Source: Antedon mediterranea (lineage: Eukaryota; Echinodermata; Crinoidea; Comatulida; Antedonidae). Taken from it: DNA of 64,000 bases. The stretch lies in contig NC_092670.1 of NCBI RefSeq assembly GCF_964355755.1, forward strand, positions 20,335,201 to 20,399,200, read 5' to 3'. Below are positions 23,701-38,700 of the stretch, piece after piece. How positions within the stretch are numbered: the first letter of the stretch is position 1; every line of letters begins with the position of its first letter. A program made the position numbers and the translations under genes. The notes under the pieces were generated by a model. It saw nothing but the letters and a program-made list of their open reading frames with translations, did no database searches and was not told where the DNA came from.

Positions 23701-26700
23701 CCTATCTCCATTTTCTTCACCGGTTTATTAATTTAAACTTTTCCATCTTTTCTTCTTCATCTTGTTTCCCTAACTCCATTTTCTTCACCAGTTTATTAAT
23801 TTAAACTTTTCCATCTTTTCTTTATCATCTTTTTTCCCTATCTCCATTTTCTTCACCAGTTTATTAATTTAAACGTTTCCATCTTTTCTTTATCATCTTC
23901 TTTCCTATCTCTATTTTCTTCACCAATTTATTAATTTAAACTTTTCCATCTTTTCTTCGTCATCTTCTTTCCCTAACTCCATTTTCTTCACCAGTTTATT
24001 AATTTAAACTTTTCCATCTTTTCTTTATCATCTTTTTTCCCTATCTCCATTTTCTTCACCAGTTTATTAATTTAAACGTTTCCATCTTTTCTTTATCATC
24101 TTCTTTCCTATCTCTATTTTCTTCACCAATTTATTAATTTAAACTTTTCCATCTTTTCTTCGTCATCTTCTTTCCCAACCAACATTTTCTTCTTATTAAT
24201 TTTAACTTTTCCATCTTTTCTTTATCATCTTCTTTCCTATCTCTATTTTCTTCACCAATTTATTAATTTAAACTTTTCCATCTTTTCTTTGTCATCTTCT
24301 TTCCCTATCTCCATTTTCTTCACCGGTTTATTAATTTAAACTTTTCCATCTTTTCTTCGTCATCTTCTTTCCCAACCAACATTTTCTTCTTATTAATTTT
24401 AACTTTTCCATCTTTTCTTTATCATCTTCTTTCCTATCTCTATTTTCTTCACCAATTTATTAATTTAAACTTTTCCATCTTTTCTTTGTCATCTTCTTTC
24501 CCTATCTCCATTTTCTTCACCAGTTTATTTAATTAAACTTTTCCATCTTATCTTCATCATCTTCTTTCCCAACCAACATTTTCTTTGCTTTCTCTATCTT
24601 TTTTTTCTCACCAGTTTATTTATTTAGACTTTGGTAAATTATAAGACTGCTACTAAAGATACTAATAATATGCGAGTTATCAACAAATCGTTGAAAGATG
24701 TACACAATGATTGTAAAATAATCATTACTATCTAACAGCCATGCTTCAACGAACAATTTTATTATATGATCTAAATATAGCAGTTTAAAGTACAGTTCTA
24801 TGTATCAACATTGCATGTAATAAAAGTATATATCAAAAATGTTACATTATATCAAGAATGCTCAGTAGAATGGTTTGGTTACACATTGTATTATCTTTTA
24901 CATTACTTTGCAAATATCATTGCAATTGCGTTTTATGTTTTGGTAGTTAAAATGCCGGTTGACCACTCGGTATATTACAGAGTCACATATTACTTCTTTG
25001 TTGATCATTATCATTTCTATGATAGTCAACATGTTTCTTTTTCGAAAGTTCTCAACTTTGTTATCAAGCTGATTGTATATTCTCAATTTTTATTATGTTT
25101 TGTACTATATGATATATTCTGTACTTCTCAGAGATAGAGCATGCTTTATATGTATTTAATAACTCCATTGAATTGTAGTTTTGTTCAATATTAAAATGGG
25201 ACTAAATTTGTCATACTGAATATTTCTAAGTTATAGTTTAATAGTTGTAATCACTTTTTATTTTCATTTTTAGAAAGTAAAATTACTCTAGACACACTTT
25301 TTTTACTCAGTGTGCCATTTTTTTTCTCAAAATTGTAGCCTTAAATTATTAATATTATTAAATATCATCGTTGTTAAAGTACTGTATAATATCTGTGTTG
25401 TATGATTAAGATTCATCATATTTTAATTTCTAATTTGTTTGGTACAGGTCTCAGCGTTCCATTTAGTACAGGTAACCTGGCCAATGATCATTAATTGACT
25501 TTGCATGTCCGTAAAACGTCTGGTCTGATTTGGCCAATCAATTTTTCACAGAATTTTGACATTACATAATATGAAATAAATATAATTGAATTTCGACTAC
25601 TACTTTTAATACTGGCACAGAAGGCCAGGTGAAAATGATCTTATAGATGACCCTTGGGTAGTTCTTTAAAACCTGTTTATGTAGGTTCTCTAATAAAACA
25701 CTGAAAATATTTAAAAAATAGTCGTGATCGTACCATTTTACTAAAATTTATGTTATTTTGTTGGTAAGCTGTTTCTCTTGTCAGCTCCTTACTTAAATCA
25801 GTAGATTTACTTTATTTGCCAATGTTTATAAACTTAAAAAGTTTAATGCTCTCGGCTACATATAAAACATGAAAGGAAACATATATAATCACCAAAATGC
25901 ATTAAACATCGTACTTAATGTAATCCTAAACTGTCTGTCATTGGTGTTTTTTTTTAGGTTGTTTCTACTAAAGTAGGAACATTTGTAGGCTACTGGAGGA
26001 GAATATTTATTTGCTGTTTATATATAAACCATTTTCTTCCATTTGAAAGATATGAACTTTAAGGGATAAATAAAGAAATACCAGATAAATTGTTAAAATG
26101 TTAGTAAACATCCAAAGGAGGTTATATTTTGATAATGTAATTTATATCTTTAGAATGCATCAACTACAGTACAGCATCTAGCTCTGTAGTCAAAATTAAC
26201 AGTTTTAATGGAGCCGCTAAAAGTTTATATCCTGTAGGTTATTCCCATAATATGACAATGACAACTTCTTTATTTTCTTTGTAAATAAAGTAGATAAATA
26301 AACGACAAAATTAACATTTATAATTACAAAATTGATTTAAACAAAGAAAAGGGGAAAATTCTTGAAGCAGATGCTTATAAAAGAAAAAACCCCATTTAAA
26401 TATAAAATTCAATATAAAATGTAAATCAGCTCAAAGTTATAATTTTTTACTGTTATTTCATGTAATGACACTGTAGCGTAGTGGTTGCAATCTTTGCTTA
26501 CCAATAACAAGATCCTAGTTCGAGCCTGACTCGATCAGCCACACTCAGTACCAGGAAACTACATACCAAGGCATTATGTTTCACAAAACATCATAGTTTT
26601 TCTATTTATAGCGGTTCAATGTGGTTAAATAAAGAATAAATAAAGTAAAGAAGGTTTAATTGAATGTGATGCTGGCAAGAGCTGTCACATGTTTTCAATG

Positions 26701-29700
26701 CCACTTTTCTCAATAATGTCTAAAATACATATCTATGTTACAGTTGAAATTCTCTAGTGTATGGCTCACTGACCAATTCACACAGTTCTTCACGATATAA
26801 CTTTGATGACATTTAAAAAAAATGAAATTACTTTTTTACTCAGGTATCATATAACCGTACAGTATGAGGCGCCAACGATATATTTATTATTTAGCACAAT
26901 ATATAATTCGTTACTTAAAATAAAATTTGATTGATAATATATTATTAATATGTTTTGCTTTTAAAATATTATATTTATTTTATGAATTATTATAATTTAT
27001 TTATAAAGGATAACTTTAAATATTATTATGATTAAATTGATAAATAAAAAGTATTATATATATAAATAATGACTTCAAATAATAACTTATTATTTATATT
27101 AACAATTTATTGGAATAAGAAATTTACATTTGGCGCCTCATAGCATAGAAATTGTAGCATTTGCATCGCATTAATGTTCAAATCAAATTGATTTATTTTT
27201 ATAGCAATATGGTGTGATGTTCTTACGATAAACAACTGTGAAGATTATTATTATTATAATGATATTATTTATTATTAAGCTCTATCTACACTATCAAACT
27301 AGTTTGACAAAAAAAGTGTGATGTTCCCAAATATGGTAGTGATATTCCCAAATATGTTAGTGATATGACATCATCATGTCCATATATGGGCACATCACAT
27401 TTTTTGTTACATAAAGTTTGATAGTGTAAAAAGAGCTTTAATAATGAAGAAACAAACACAGAACTAGATTGAACACTATAAAACAACATTTTATTTTATA
27501 TTTTGTTTCTAAAATTAGAAGTAACAATTTTGTTTTCAAATATTTTATTGTTCTACATAATTGCAGATAAATTCATATTTTTTCATTCTTCGTTTCGTAT
27601 CTGTTGTATGTTGTTTGTCACTTTGTAATAATAGTATAAATCATTCACTATTCTTATTAGTGCACTTTTTCTCCACTTAGCTTTCAATTTTGATATTTAT
27701 ATAGAGTATTGTATGGTGGTATATTTAGTTTTACAGTAGGCCGGAAACCATAAATTACAGGTTGCATTTAATAGCTATTCCTATTTAGTTGCACAACAGT
27801 AATTTCCAGTTTTTCAGTAGTTTTATTTGTTTATTATATGTATGTCTTTTATACAAAAGAAAATTTGTTTTTAAATTTTCTGTATATTTTTCAAATTATG
27901 TATGCTTTTCTTTTTCTGTATATATTTTATAACTTGTCTTTACTTTTTAAACCTTGTAACTGGACCATTTTGAAAAGCAGTACTACGTTTACTGAAAATG
28001 CAATCCAGTCAAAAGGAAGAATAAATAAATAAATATTAACAATATTTAAGATTGGCACCTTTAGTTATAAAAAACATGGTACATACAGTACGGTATATAA
28101 AAAAATAATACAACTTTTATACTAATTACCTTAAAGTTCCCTTTGATAACAATTAAACTAATAAGACTTTTTGTTCCTAGTTCCGTATTTCACATGTGCT
28201 AGTGGTCGTATACAAATAATGTTATCCATTCAATAATAGTACATTATTAGTTTTTGTACGTTTCTTCAATTAAAATTATCATCAAAGTTGATATGATTAG
28301 TTAAATGTCAATGAATCCTTTTAGTTCATGACTTAACATTTGTGTATGTACCGTACTACTAATGTTTACATTGATGTACTAATTTTGAGAGCATACAACT
28401 ATTATGAATCTGTGTCAGTTTTTATCAAGGGGCTCTAACATTGTTCCAATTAAATCAACTTAATCTAATGCTATGTAGCACTGTACTTAAAATAACTGTC
28501 AAGTACCAACTGTCTTTTTAAAACCTGTCAATCAATTCCTTATGTAAATGTTACCATTAACATCAATATAGAGCACATTACTTACACGTAATAAACTACA
28601 AAGAAAACTAGAGCACAAAGTTGAAAAAAAGAATTACACTTTGCATTCTGATTGGAGAAAGAATTTAAATAAGAGGTTATAGAACTTTCTTGTCTGGTTT
28701 GCTAACAGATGCGATCGCTTTAACTTAAATCGTAATTATTTGTAATATTCCTCAGATCGGAACTGAATTGAAATAAGTCAAAGGCAGTTCTCAGTCGCAT
28801 ATTTAATAAAATCAATTTCCCAATGAAATGTCAAAGACCTGAATTACGGTATTGTATCCGATTGGGAATAGGACTGGTTTGCATAAACTGAAATATCAAA
28901 ATATACAAGTCTATTTCAGGCCTAGCTTAAGAAAGATTTAAGAAGTAGGAAGGCTGTAGGTTTTGCTGGACCTACAGTAATATTGTTTACTGAATCTAGC
29001 TGGCAAATAACAAATTACAAGAACTGCACAACATGATTTTTTACCTCCGCCAAGGAGGTGTATGTAGTCGATCGCATGTGTATGTTTGTCTGTTTGTATG
29101 TTTGTATGTTTACAGGATTACTCAAAAAGTAATTACAAGATTTTTTTATACAAGGGTCAAGAGTCATAATTTGTGATTTGTAATTTTAAAACATAATTTA
29201 ATTTAATATACAGTTGTTTTGATACGAGTAGTTTTAAAAAAACCTATTTCTTTTCAAATTCACCCGTTTGTGAAACTTTTGTTAGTTGAAAGGCTGGTTT
29301 ACATAACATTGCACCACATTTGCATACCATGCTTGTAGTGAAATTAGCCTAAATCACACACAGCATTAATATAAATATATATATATATATATTTTCTCGG
29401 AGAAATCTTATGTGGGAGAATTTTACAGTAGGCGGAGGTATGCACTCTCGAAGTGGCTTTGTACAGTAGTTGTTTTAATGTATACTCTTATAAGATTTGA
29501 ACCACTGACCTTACAGTGAGAAGCCCGAACCACATTCAAACAACCACTTATGTGCACTAACGATAATATAGAATGTATCCATTTACATGCATAGTATATT
29601 ATTTCTGTGATTCATTTTATTGCATTAGCCAATTATAATATGAATTGTGATTACTTTCGTCTATTTGAGGAGATTAGGCAAAAAATCTCAAGGGATACAA

Positions 29701-32700
29701 CATATAGCACTTTGTTTACATACTGATCTCAAACGACTTTAATACTCATTTACATTAAATAAACAAAGAATATAATGGACAAATATATTTTACTAATTTA
29801 AGAATTTAAATTCATTTAGTACATTTAGAATTTAATTAGTAAAAAGATCATTAGCATTTTTGATCAAAGAACAATCAACGTTTCACTCTGTAATATACAA
29901 TAATCAAGTCTGTGGTATGAGCAGTAATAAAGAAATTTAATTAATAATCAAATGTTGTAGTTAGCGCAGGATTAATGTAAGTGAATTAATGAACTTCGAA
30001 AATAAGAAGACTTTAAACATTTAAGACCATCAAATATAAATGATTTGTACATTTAAGATTTATAAGATGAATTTAAAGATATTATATAGTAAAGTGATAT
30101 GTACCATACTAAAGATCTAATGTAAAGGATATCTCTATCTTAAACCAATTTCTAGTCTAGGTTCTAGACAGCGATTTGGATTTATATTCTTAAAAGAAAT
30201 ATATTTTTTGGATACATAGCATGCTACAGTATATACTATACTTGAAGAGGTAGAGTATAGTCTAAAAAAAGAAATAATAAATAGAGACGTGTGGTAAAGT
30301 CTTATAATTGTGCGTTTTTTCAGTCTCTGTTGGTGGGGGATTTTCTACTAACTTCATTATTTTATATTGTTATTTTCATCGAAATTGCTGGACAAGCTTT
30401 AATGCTTTCTGTTAAAATTGAATACAAATGTTTGACCTATGTAGCACAAAGCAGCCACCTTGAAGTATAATATTAACATTTGAAATGCAGCAAATATGAA
30501 TAATTTCCACGCATTCATCATTTTACCACTGTATGAATCTATCAGTTGGTTGTTAGAAATGTTAATAACTATAATATATTTTTTATTGCGATATGACTAG
30601 TCACCACTGTCACGTTACAGTTAGATATATAGCTTGGATGCACTGTGCACTCTGGCATGGATGTACACGGACCAACAGACACTTGCGTGACTCCAAATTG
30701 TAGAGTTATGTTAATATATTGGTAACATCTAGAGTAAAGGTGCATTCACACTTGTGAAGACAGTGCCGTTGTTAAATAATTGTTAAACATATACGGAATT
30801 GAACGATGCTGTCTTCTGTTTCTGTGTGAATATAGCTTAAGGATGTACAGTAGATATTGAGCATACATGTATTTGAGATTTCATATAAATTAAAGAGAAT
30901 AAGGTTAAGAACTAAAATTAGAAAACCTTTTTTTAAAAACTGCGATAGCAAGTTACATAGCAAATTACAATAAATAAATCTTTATTGTCTCCAAATCTGT
31001 GTTGTGTGTAAATATAGTATTAAATTTACTGCCTTTTGAACAACTAACAATGAAAAGGAAAATACTAGATTGTTAACTTAGCAATTTTGGTTTATAAAAA
31101 CAATAATATCTTGGATTTATAAAGAACATAATGTTGTGAGACACCAAGCACTGTACTGAAAAAATTATTTACAAAAAAAGAAAAGAACCAAAAAGAAAAA
31201 CCAACTAGTGTTCCTTGTTACTAACCAGGTTCAGTCTAATTGATCCCTGGTAAGGACCAGTTTATAAATTTGTGTTTTTAATTCATGTGACACTCATAGC
31301 ATTCAGGAACGACCATACTGTGTTGAGAATATTATCCAATTGGCTTCCATGAAATCCCCAATAGTCTAATAGTATATAAAGAAGAAATAACAAAATAAAA
31401 TTAGTAATAGTTGATTTTATGCTGGACGCACTGTTGCTCAGACATGCACACAGAGACAGACTTATGTGAATAACATTAAAAAATCTAAAGCCAGTAACAT
31501 TGAACATGCATGAATTTTTATAATAAATATAGTAAGAGAAAAGAGGAAACTTCAGCATTATGTGTGTTAACTATCGCTTCAAAGTGCACTATATGGTAAT
31601 AGCATATTTGCCTAACCCCAAATTGTACAGTTATAAATATAGCTACATAGAAAATAATTGCCCAATGCGAGCAGAAATATTACATTTAAATAATAATGTA
31701 TTATTTCTATACAACAATAATTATTTATGAACAAACATTGCCAGAAATATAACATTGCCAAAAAATATAATATATTCTGTGCATAAATATTGCATTCACT
31801 TTGTATCAAATTAATTATTTCTGTCCTACAAAAGAAGTGTGATGTGCCCAAATATGGTAGTGATATGGCCAAATATGGTAGTGATATGACATCATTATGT
31901 CCATATATGGGCACATCACATTTTTTTGTCACATAAAGTTTGATAGTGTAGACTGAGCTTAAATAATTTTGCACTTTAATACAAGTAAATAAATATGATT
32001 GTTCATGTAATTTAATCTATGCAAAATACATCATTAAATTGACTTACTGCCTGTATCTTGTATACCTCTATTGTAAACTCATTTCATGTCCTTCTAACTA
32101 ATTATTGTTGTACTTATTTTACAAGTAAACAAATATTGCCAGAAAATGTAATTTAATCTATGCATAAATACAGCTTTCAATTCACTTACTGTATCTGTTA
32201 TATACCTCCCCTATTGCAAACTCATTTTTCGTATCCTTCATGATTTTCTAATCATTCTATACGACATTAGTTGATTTTTCCCTTGTGGTTTACCATCTTA
32301 TTATTGCTATAATTACCTTCGAGTAACTTCTTCGAGCTAGCGAGAATCATCGACTATAAATGTAGAAATTGGTAAAATAAAAATACAATAAATATAGTAT
32401 TTTATTTGCTAGAATTATTGATTGTTTAAAATTGGTGATAAATTTGAACTAGAAATGTATATAAAAGTATTTTACTGTTATAGTAAAAAGGTTGATTATA
32501 TACATTAATAATAAAATAAATTTTCTTATTTTTTTGCTAAGCAAGTTGGATCAATCTAGTCAGTACCAAAAGGGAGAATATTGTATTTGGGAGATTTTGG
32601 CAATTTCAAATAATTTCAAGTATTGGTCTGGTAGTCATAAAACATGAATATAGATGTTGTTTGTAGAAGAGTAGATATGTAATATATATATCATTTAATT

Positions 32701-35700
32701 ACAGTATTTTTTTTTCTTAAATAGTTTGATGTCAACGGAGATGGTAAAATAAGCATGGAAGCATTTCAAGTTATTCTTTACAAGTATGGATTGAAAGAAG
32801 CCATAGAACCACACAAGCTGTCGGTATTGGAGTCCACTATAGAAGAGAATATTGGAGGATATATTGGCTATCATGAATTTTTAAATATTGTAAGTATTTT
32901 TTGTTATCATGTTAATATTTCTAATCAAATTTGTGCAGTATTTATAGTACTGTAATGTTGTGCAGTATGGTACTGTTCCTAAAGGTCTGTCTCCACTATC
33001 AAACTAGATTAACAAAAAAAAGGTCTGTCTCCACTATCAAACTAGATTGACAAAAAAAAGTGTGATGTTACTTTTTGTAGTGGTGTAGACAGAGCTTTAG
33101 GAAAGGTACAGTACTTTTCTCTCATATCCTCGTCCTTTGAATGGGATCTAAAGCTGTATGTCTAGCGTACATATATTGCTGATGTGCACAATAACAACTT
33201 AATAACTAAAAATGAGTAGGGGATCGTCTCCTAGTGTGATGATATGGTCATCTGGCAGGAAAAGTCTTTATATTTCATTTCAGTCATTTATATTTTCAAT
33301 TTTAAAGAGGGTCCCTGGATTTCAGCTGGCCTGTGGGTTTAGCTGGAAGAGTTACCCGCTCTACAGTTGAAATTTTAAAAAAAATAAAATTTAAAAAAAG
33401 TATAGATACTAAAAAAATATAAATAAATAAAACAAAACTTGTAAATATAAAAAAAAATAAAAGTTGGAATTAAAAAAAATAAAAAAAAGTATAAATACTA
33501 AAAAAATGATTGTTGAATACAGGTGTGGAACATATTAATAATTCTGCATCCATCTGTAATTTAGATTAATTTTAAAAAACCATCTTTTCTGCGAGTCATA
33601 CACAATCTGATATGCTATGGAATTTTACCAGATTTTAAATACTATAGTTAATTAACATCAACTACAGAACTAATTTGAAAGGTTTAAAAGGTGTTTTGAT
33701 AAGAATCTACTAAAACTACATCTTAGCTTTGAGTATTAATCTGGAATGATAGAGAAGTTTACCAGATTGACAAGAGTGTTATCAACATTGACAGAAACAA
33801 TTAGTATGTATCTATAAACTGACATTCTCAATTCAAAGTGTTTTTTTAGGATTATTTTTAGCGTGTAGACTTTCTGTGGTTTTCGCTTGCTTATAAACTT
33901 GCTTCCATTAGACTTTGTGTTGTGTACAGTACCGTACTGTTGCTTTTAAAACTATAGTACTAGAAAAATTCAGTGCATAGTATGAACATGGAGGTATGGT
34001 ATGAAATAGATACTAGATACTAATACTAGTAATGTTTTAATTAGAATTATCAACATTATTTTGTCCAAGAGTCCAATTGTATCATGGATAGATATAAAAT
34101 TGGAATGTGGTACTTTTTTTGATATCTTTCAGAATTGATAGCATTTTAATATGCTATTGATTTTCTTGTCTTACTTTACCTTAATATATATGGATATTTG
34201 ATTTAATAATAAAATACAATTTATGAATATTATATATGTTAAAAAAAGTTATATTAAACAATTTTTTGGCAAATCTGTTCTTTTTTCTAAACAAATGTGG
34301 AAGCCATAAGGTCATCACTTTTATTATAGGAGGCAAAATTGTAATATTTCCAGATTAAACGTAGAAACCACACCCTTTAGTGCACAAATAAAAAAAAATT
34401 GCATTATAGTATTCAGATAGTATGTTGCAAAGTGTATCATCAAAAAGCTTTGTTTACCTTAAATAATATAATTATATAATAACAATTTAACTTGAAAGAA
34501 AAAAACAATTGTTATTGATTAGGGTGTCTAGAAAAAACCCTATTTTAAGAGCTTTTTATTGATTACTCCACCGTTACCTTTATAATACAATTGCACTAGT
34601 TTTAAAAGTGGATTAGTAGTTTACTGCCACAAAACTGTTGAGTATGTTAGACTACTCTTATATGCTATACACACGTTATCTATTAAATTCCACTTCTACT
34701 AAAAGACTTGAAACATATAAAAACTATGAAATGTCTTTTTTTAATTAGTTATTTTTTTAAGTGTTATTGTTGAATGATGCAGTTAAATGTTATGAGAATT
34801 ATGATTCAGAAAGGTTAAATGTAAAGGTAGTTGACTGTACAAATATTTACAGTCAGTAAATTCATTTTTCATATTTAAATACACCTGTGTATGAGCAGAC
34901 TACATGAGATGCATGCATGGTGCCGAAGAAATGGTTAATTTCAAAATTGTTTCCACCTTATATAATAATACAATAATATAATAATTTAGTTTTTAAGATA
35001 AACTGAGGAAGCCTGTATAAAAAAAGAGGAAGACCAAATACAAAAGCCTCTAGCTTTGGCAAAAGACAAAAAAAATAGCCAAGACCAATCAAAATAACTA
35101 TGTGAAAGTCTGCCCATATGCCTTAAGAAAAACACTGTAATGTAACACTACATTTAATAGTAGTTAATTTAGTTACATATTTCATGTGAACCCCATTTTC
35201 AAAATTGTAGTTTTAAAATAAATTATTATAGTCAATGGAAATATAGTAATAAATTTTATTTAGAATAAAATAAATTATATCACTTTAGGCACCAAAATCT
35301 TAAAAGACAGAATTTATGCGTTGGTACTTGAAGTAGTTGTAAATATAAATCATTGTGTGAGATTTTAAGCCTTGCGTGTTAGAACTTGAGAAGAGTTTTA
35401 AGAGTGGCAGACTTGCACAAATCCGTAATACTTGGTATATATGCTATAAATAATCTTAAGGTTTATAATTTTATATGCCAAATTGTTATCAACACTCTCA
35501 CTGAAGTTGTTCTATTGCATATAACGAGTGTTAAATATCTGTGCCATTTAGTGTGTTTCTGCTGACAAGAATTTTCTGAACCATACTGATACGTTATGAG
35601 TAACACGCTTGGAGAAGCTGTCGGGAGTGTGGAACTTGTTAGCATGAATTGAATCTATAACATTAAAAACAATAAACATCTTGAAATTATTAATTATTTT

Positions 35701-38700
35701 TTTCAGATGAGCGAGAAAAGGTCATTAAGTTTTTCATTAGCGGTACGCACACGACTCAACGAATGCGCAGCCGGTCATCTGTATCAATTCACGACTGAAA
35801 GTCAAATGACACGATGGCAGTATTGTCTTAAGTTAATAGGGAACGAATTCTTAACCAATGATAACGACCGTGCTAACTTCACGAGTGGTTTCCGTTGGTG
35901 TATGCCACCAGTTTTAATTATATGTATGTGTTTAGTAGAGGTGAGTTGTATGATTCAAAATCTGTTTTACTGATGAGTTTTTCTGAAGCCATCCTTGTAT
36001 GTAAAATATTCTATTCATTATTAATCCTTCACAGGAGTTGAGTTAATCAACAACATTAATGTACCATGTTTAGTTTAAGGTTTTTTAGAGCTGTATGGTA
36101 AGGGATATGAGCGTATCATTTGACAGGCAGGTGTTTGAGACTTGTCTGTGCCATCTTGCTTGTATCCTAGATAAGATATTTTAATCTAATTGCCTCATTC
36201 TTTGCATGGGATGTAAAGATGTTGGTCTCAATTGCACAATAAAGAACTTAGTACACTTTTCGGAAAAGAGTACTGTAGGGGGATCATCATGATCTTACGA
36301 TAAAATAAATAAAAAACGATGCTCTTTTACTAAAGAGGTTTTTGTTTTTTGTTTGTTTTATATATATATTTAGGATATAAGCGAGTTCATGGACTACAAG
36401 ACAAACATATACACAAGATGCTCTTCATAAACTTATTACAAGTCTTTGGGAGTGGAGTTGTAAATTTGTCATTAGAAAAAATTCTGACATATGACAGAAT
36501 TTGAACCCAGGACCTTGGATTGGTGGCCAAGCATCATAACCATCAAGTCACCCCCCAGTATATTGAAAAAACTGAAATGATACACAATTACTAATTTTTA
36601 AATGGTTGTCATCTTCATCTGTTCCACCTATTTTATACTATATCTATGTATCCATTGACCTTCGGCATAATGACCATCACTCACAAATCGGTCACACTTT
36701 TAATCATAGATAGATATATTAGTTCCTCCTAATATACTTTAATTAACTTTATAAATGAAGCGTGGATTTCTTCACCTCAGAAGAATAAACAATTATGTTA
36801 ATTGTTTTCATTCCTACAACCATCTTTAATTGAGGTGTTGTCACCGATAATTAACTGTATATTTATATTCAGCATTAGGTCATCATCCTCACTTCTTAAT
36901 CGTAAACAATTATCTCAATTGTTTATGCGTCTGAAACGTAAAATCATCTAATATATCTCTCAAAACGATTTCTACTGACTCGCAGACAATGTGGCTTGCG
37001 TAGATCGGTTTTAAGAAACAAAAAATGCAATTATCTTATTGTCTAGCTTTTAAGCTGTGATTTCGTTTAACCTTGACTTTGTCGTGTAAATATTGCATTG
37101 TGAAATTGCTTCTCTTCAATGATAAACTCTGATTGTTGTCAAGGGGCAGTATACTGTACCATTATTCATTTTTTGTTTATGGAGATCGTTTCCTTTATGT
37201 GTGTTTTTAAATTATGTAGAATGTCATAAGGCAGGATTTTCATAATATTTTATATTCATTTAAAGAATCGCAAAGGCTCAATGAAACTAATGAAAGAAAT
37301 CTATGTTATAAACATCAGTTATTAATACCTGATGCTACAGCTTGTACAGTTGTCAAATATAAGCATTTCTCTTCCTATGTTTTTGTATTTTCTATTGAAC
37401 CTTTATTACTGTCAAAATGTGTTCTTAAAGTTTAGTGAAAATATTATCTAAGTTTGTTATTGCTATTTTCATGCTTGTACCATAATAATATTATAATAAT
37501 AAATGCTTTATTTCAACACGGAGAACTTGATCACCAAAAGGTGTTTTTCGTCAAGGCCGTGCAAGGCCATAAATTGTTCTTAAAATTACGGTACCAACAA
37601 AGGTATATACAGTGTGGTATAAAAACCATAGAGAAAATTTTCCCATTTTGTGTGCCATGTTGGACACTGCTATCTCCAGTTTCCAATAAAGAATAATGAT
37701 AATAATACTATGTGGTAGAATTAAAGAGCCATAGCCACCAGTACTACTATCACAGAGGCCTTTGACAAGCCTGTCACCCACACAAAGATCACTGCACCAC
37801 TTTATTTCTCATGGCTTCAGCACTGAAAAATGTCAAATAATGAGAATACTACATACTAAATAACAGTAAGACAATGCTTGCGATCTTAATGTAGTAAGGT
37901 AAATTTCACATTTTATTTATGGTTGTAATGTTTGTTTTCTCTTAGATTGGTTTTTATGTATATTGTTGTGTATTAGTGAAAGAGGATGTGAACCTGATGA
38001 CCGGTCCAGTGCCGGCTGACAGTTTCTTGGTCTTTGACCCTTTAAAGAAAATTCAACTCTGGAGGTTTTGCACCTATTTTGTCTTCCATGCTGGGTAGTA
38101 TATATTTTAATATTTTGAACTAGTTATTTTTAGATTTTTAAATAGCTATTTTTAGATTTTTAAATATCTATTTTTTAATTTCTAAATAGCTATTTTTAGA
38201 TTTTTAAATAAGTATATTTAGAATTAGATGTTTCACCCTGACGTAATTTGTACATAACACTAGTTGCGAACAAATTTAGTTATTTCATTGAACATAACTT
38301 TTCATTTGACCCTCCTTTTATATGCATAAGAAAAGAAGAAGCCTAAAATCATTTTTATTGAATTTTTTACCCGGTCAATTATTGTATTTTAAAATTATTA
38401 CTTGAAAAAGTACTTCTACATTAATTGTTCTGCTTCACCGATTTTAAGTTACATCATTATCTCATCACAATTTATTTTTTAGAGCAAACAAAGGAAATTT
38501 TAAAATGGAGTTCCCCTTTAAGATCTGACGGTCTGTCTTCAAATATGCAATTGTCAATATGCCGTAACGGTTTTGTGATTACCATATCTTTTTCTCCAGC
38601 ACACCTTTGACACTATGCATTATGAATAGATCATGCTCTAGGCCAATAAGACACAGCTATGAAGTTAGTTAACACCACTTAAAAATGCATTATATCTTGT

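Larger units (their letters stand above)
11935..32724 (+). other. Large rhomboid intron (about 20.8 kb) rich in repeats
   Basis: The donor after GATGAG (11934) and the acceptor before TTTGATGTC (32725) are both phase 0. Joining them gives FDEFDVNGDG, the normal entry into the rhomboid EF-hand. The intron holds MITEs, SINE-like elements, the hammerhead ribozyme insertion, a 49-bp minisatellite and a 68-bp pyrimidine-rich array, listed separately. I see no coding exon. Open frames inside are short and uncharacteristic. Confidence 0.7.
35941..37945 (+). other. Rhomboid intron 3 with SINE-like repeats
   Basis: No coding exon. SINE-like sequences at 36085-36310 and 36365-36556 are listed separately. 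An interspersed repeat at about 37485-37700 (TTTCAACACGGAGAACTTGA next to ATAATAATAATAAATGC) looks like an inverted retroposon 3' end with a microsatellite tail. Confidence 0.45.

Noticed and set aside
24811-25137. 108-codon open frame just after the pyrimidine array
   Set aside because: Tyr/Phe/Val-rich without domain similarity or repeats of a family, and an opposite-strand open frame overlaps it; consistent with chance in AT-rich DNA.
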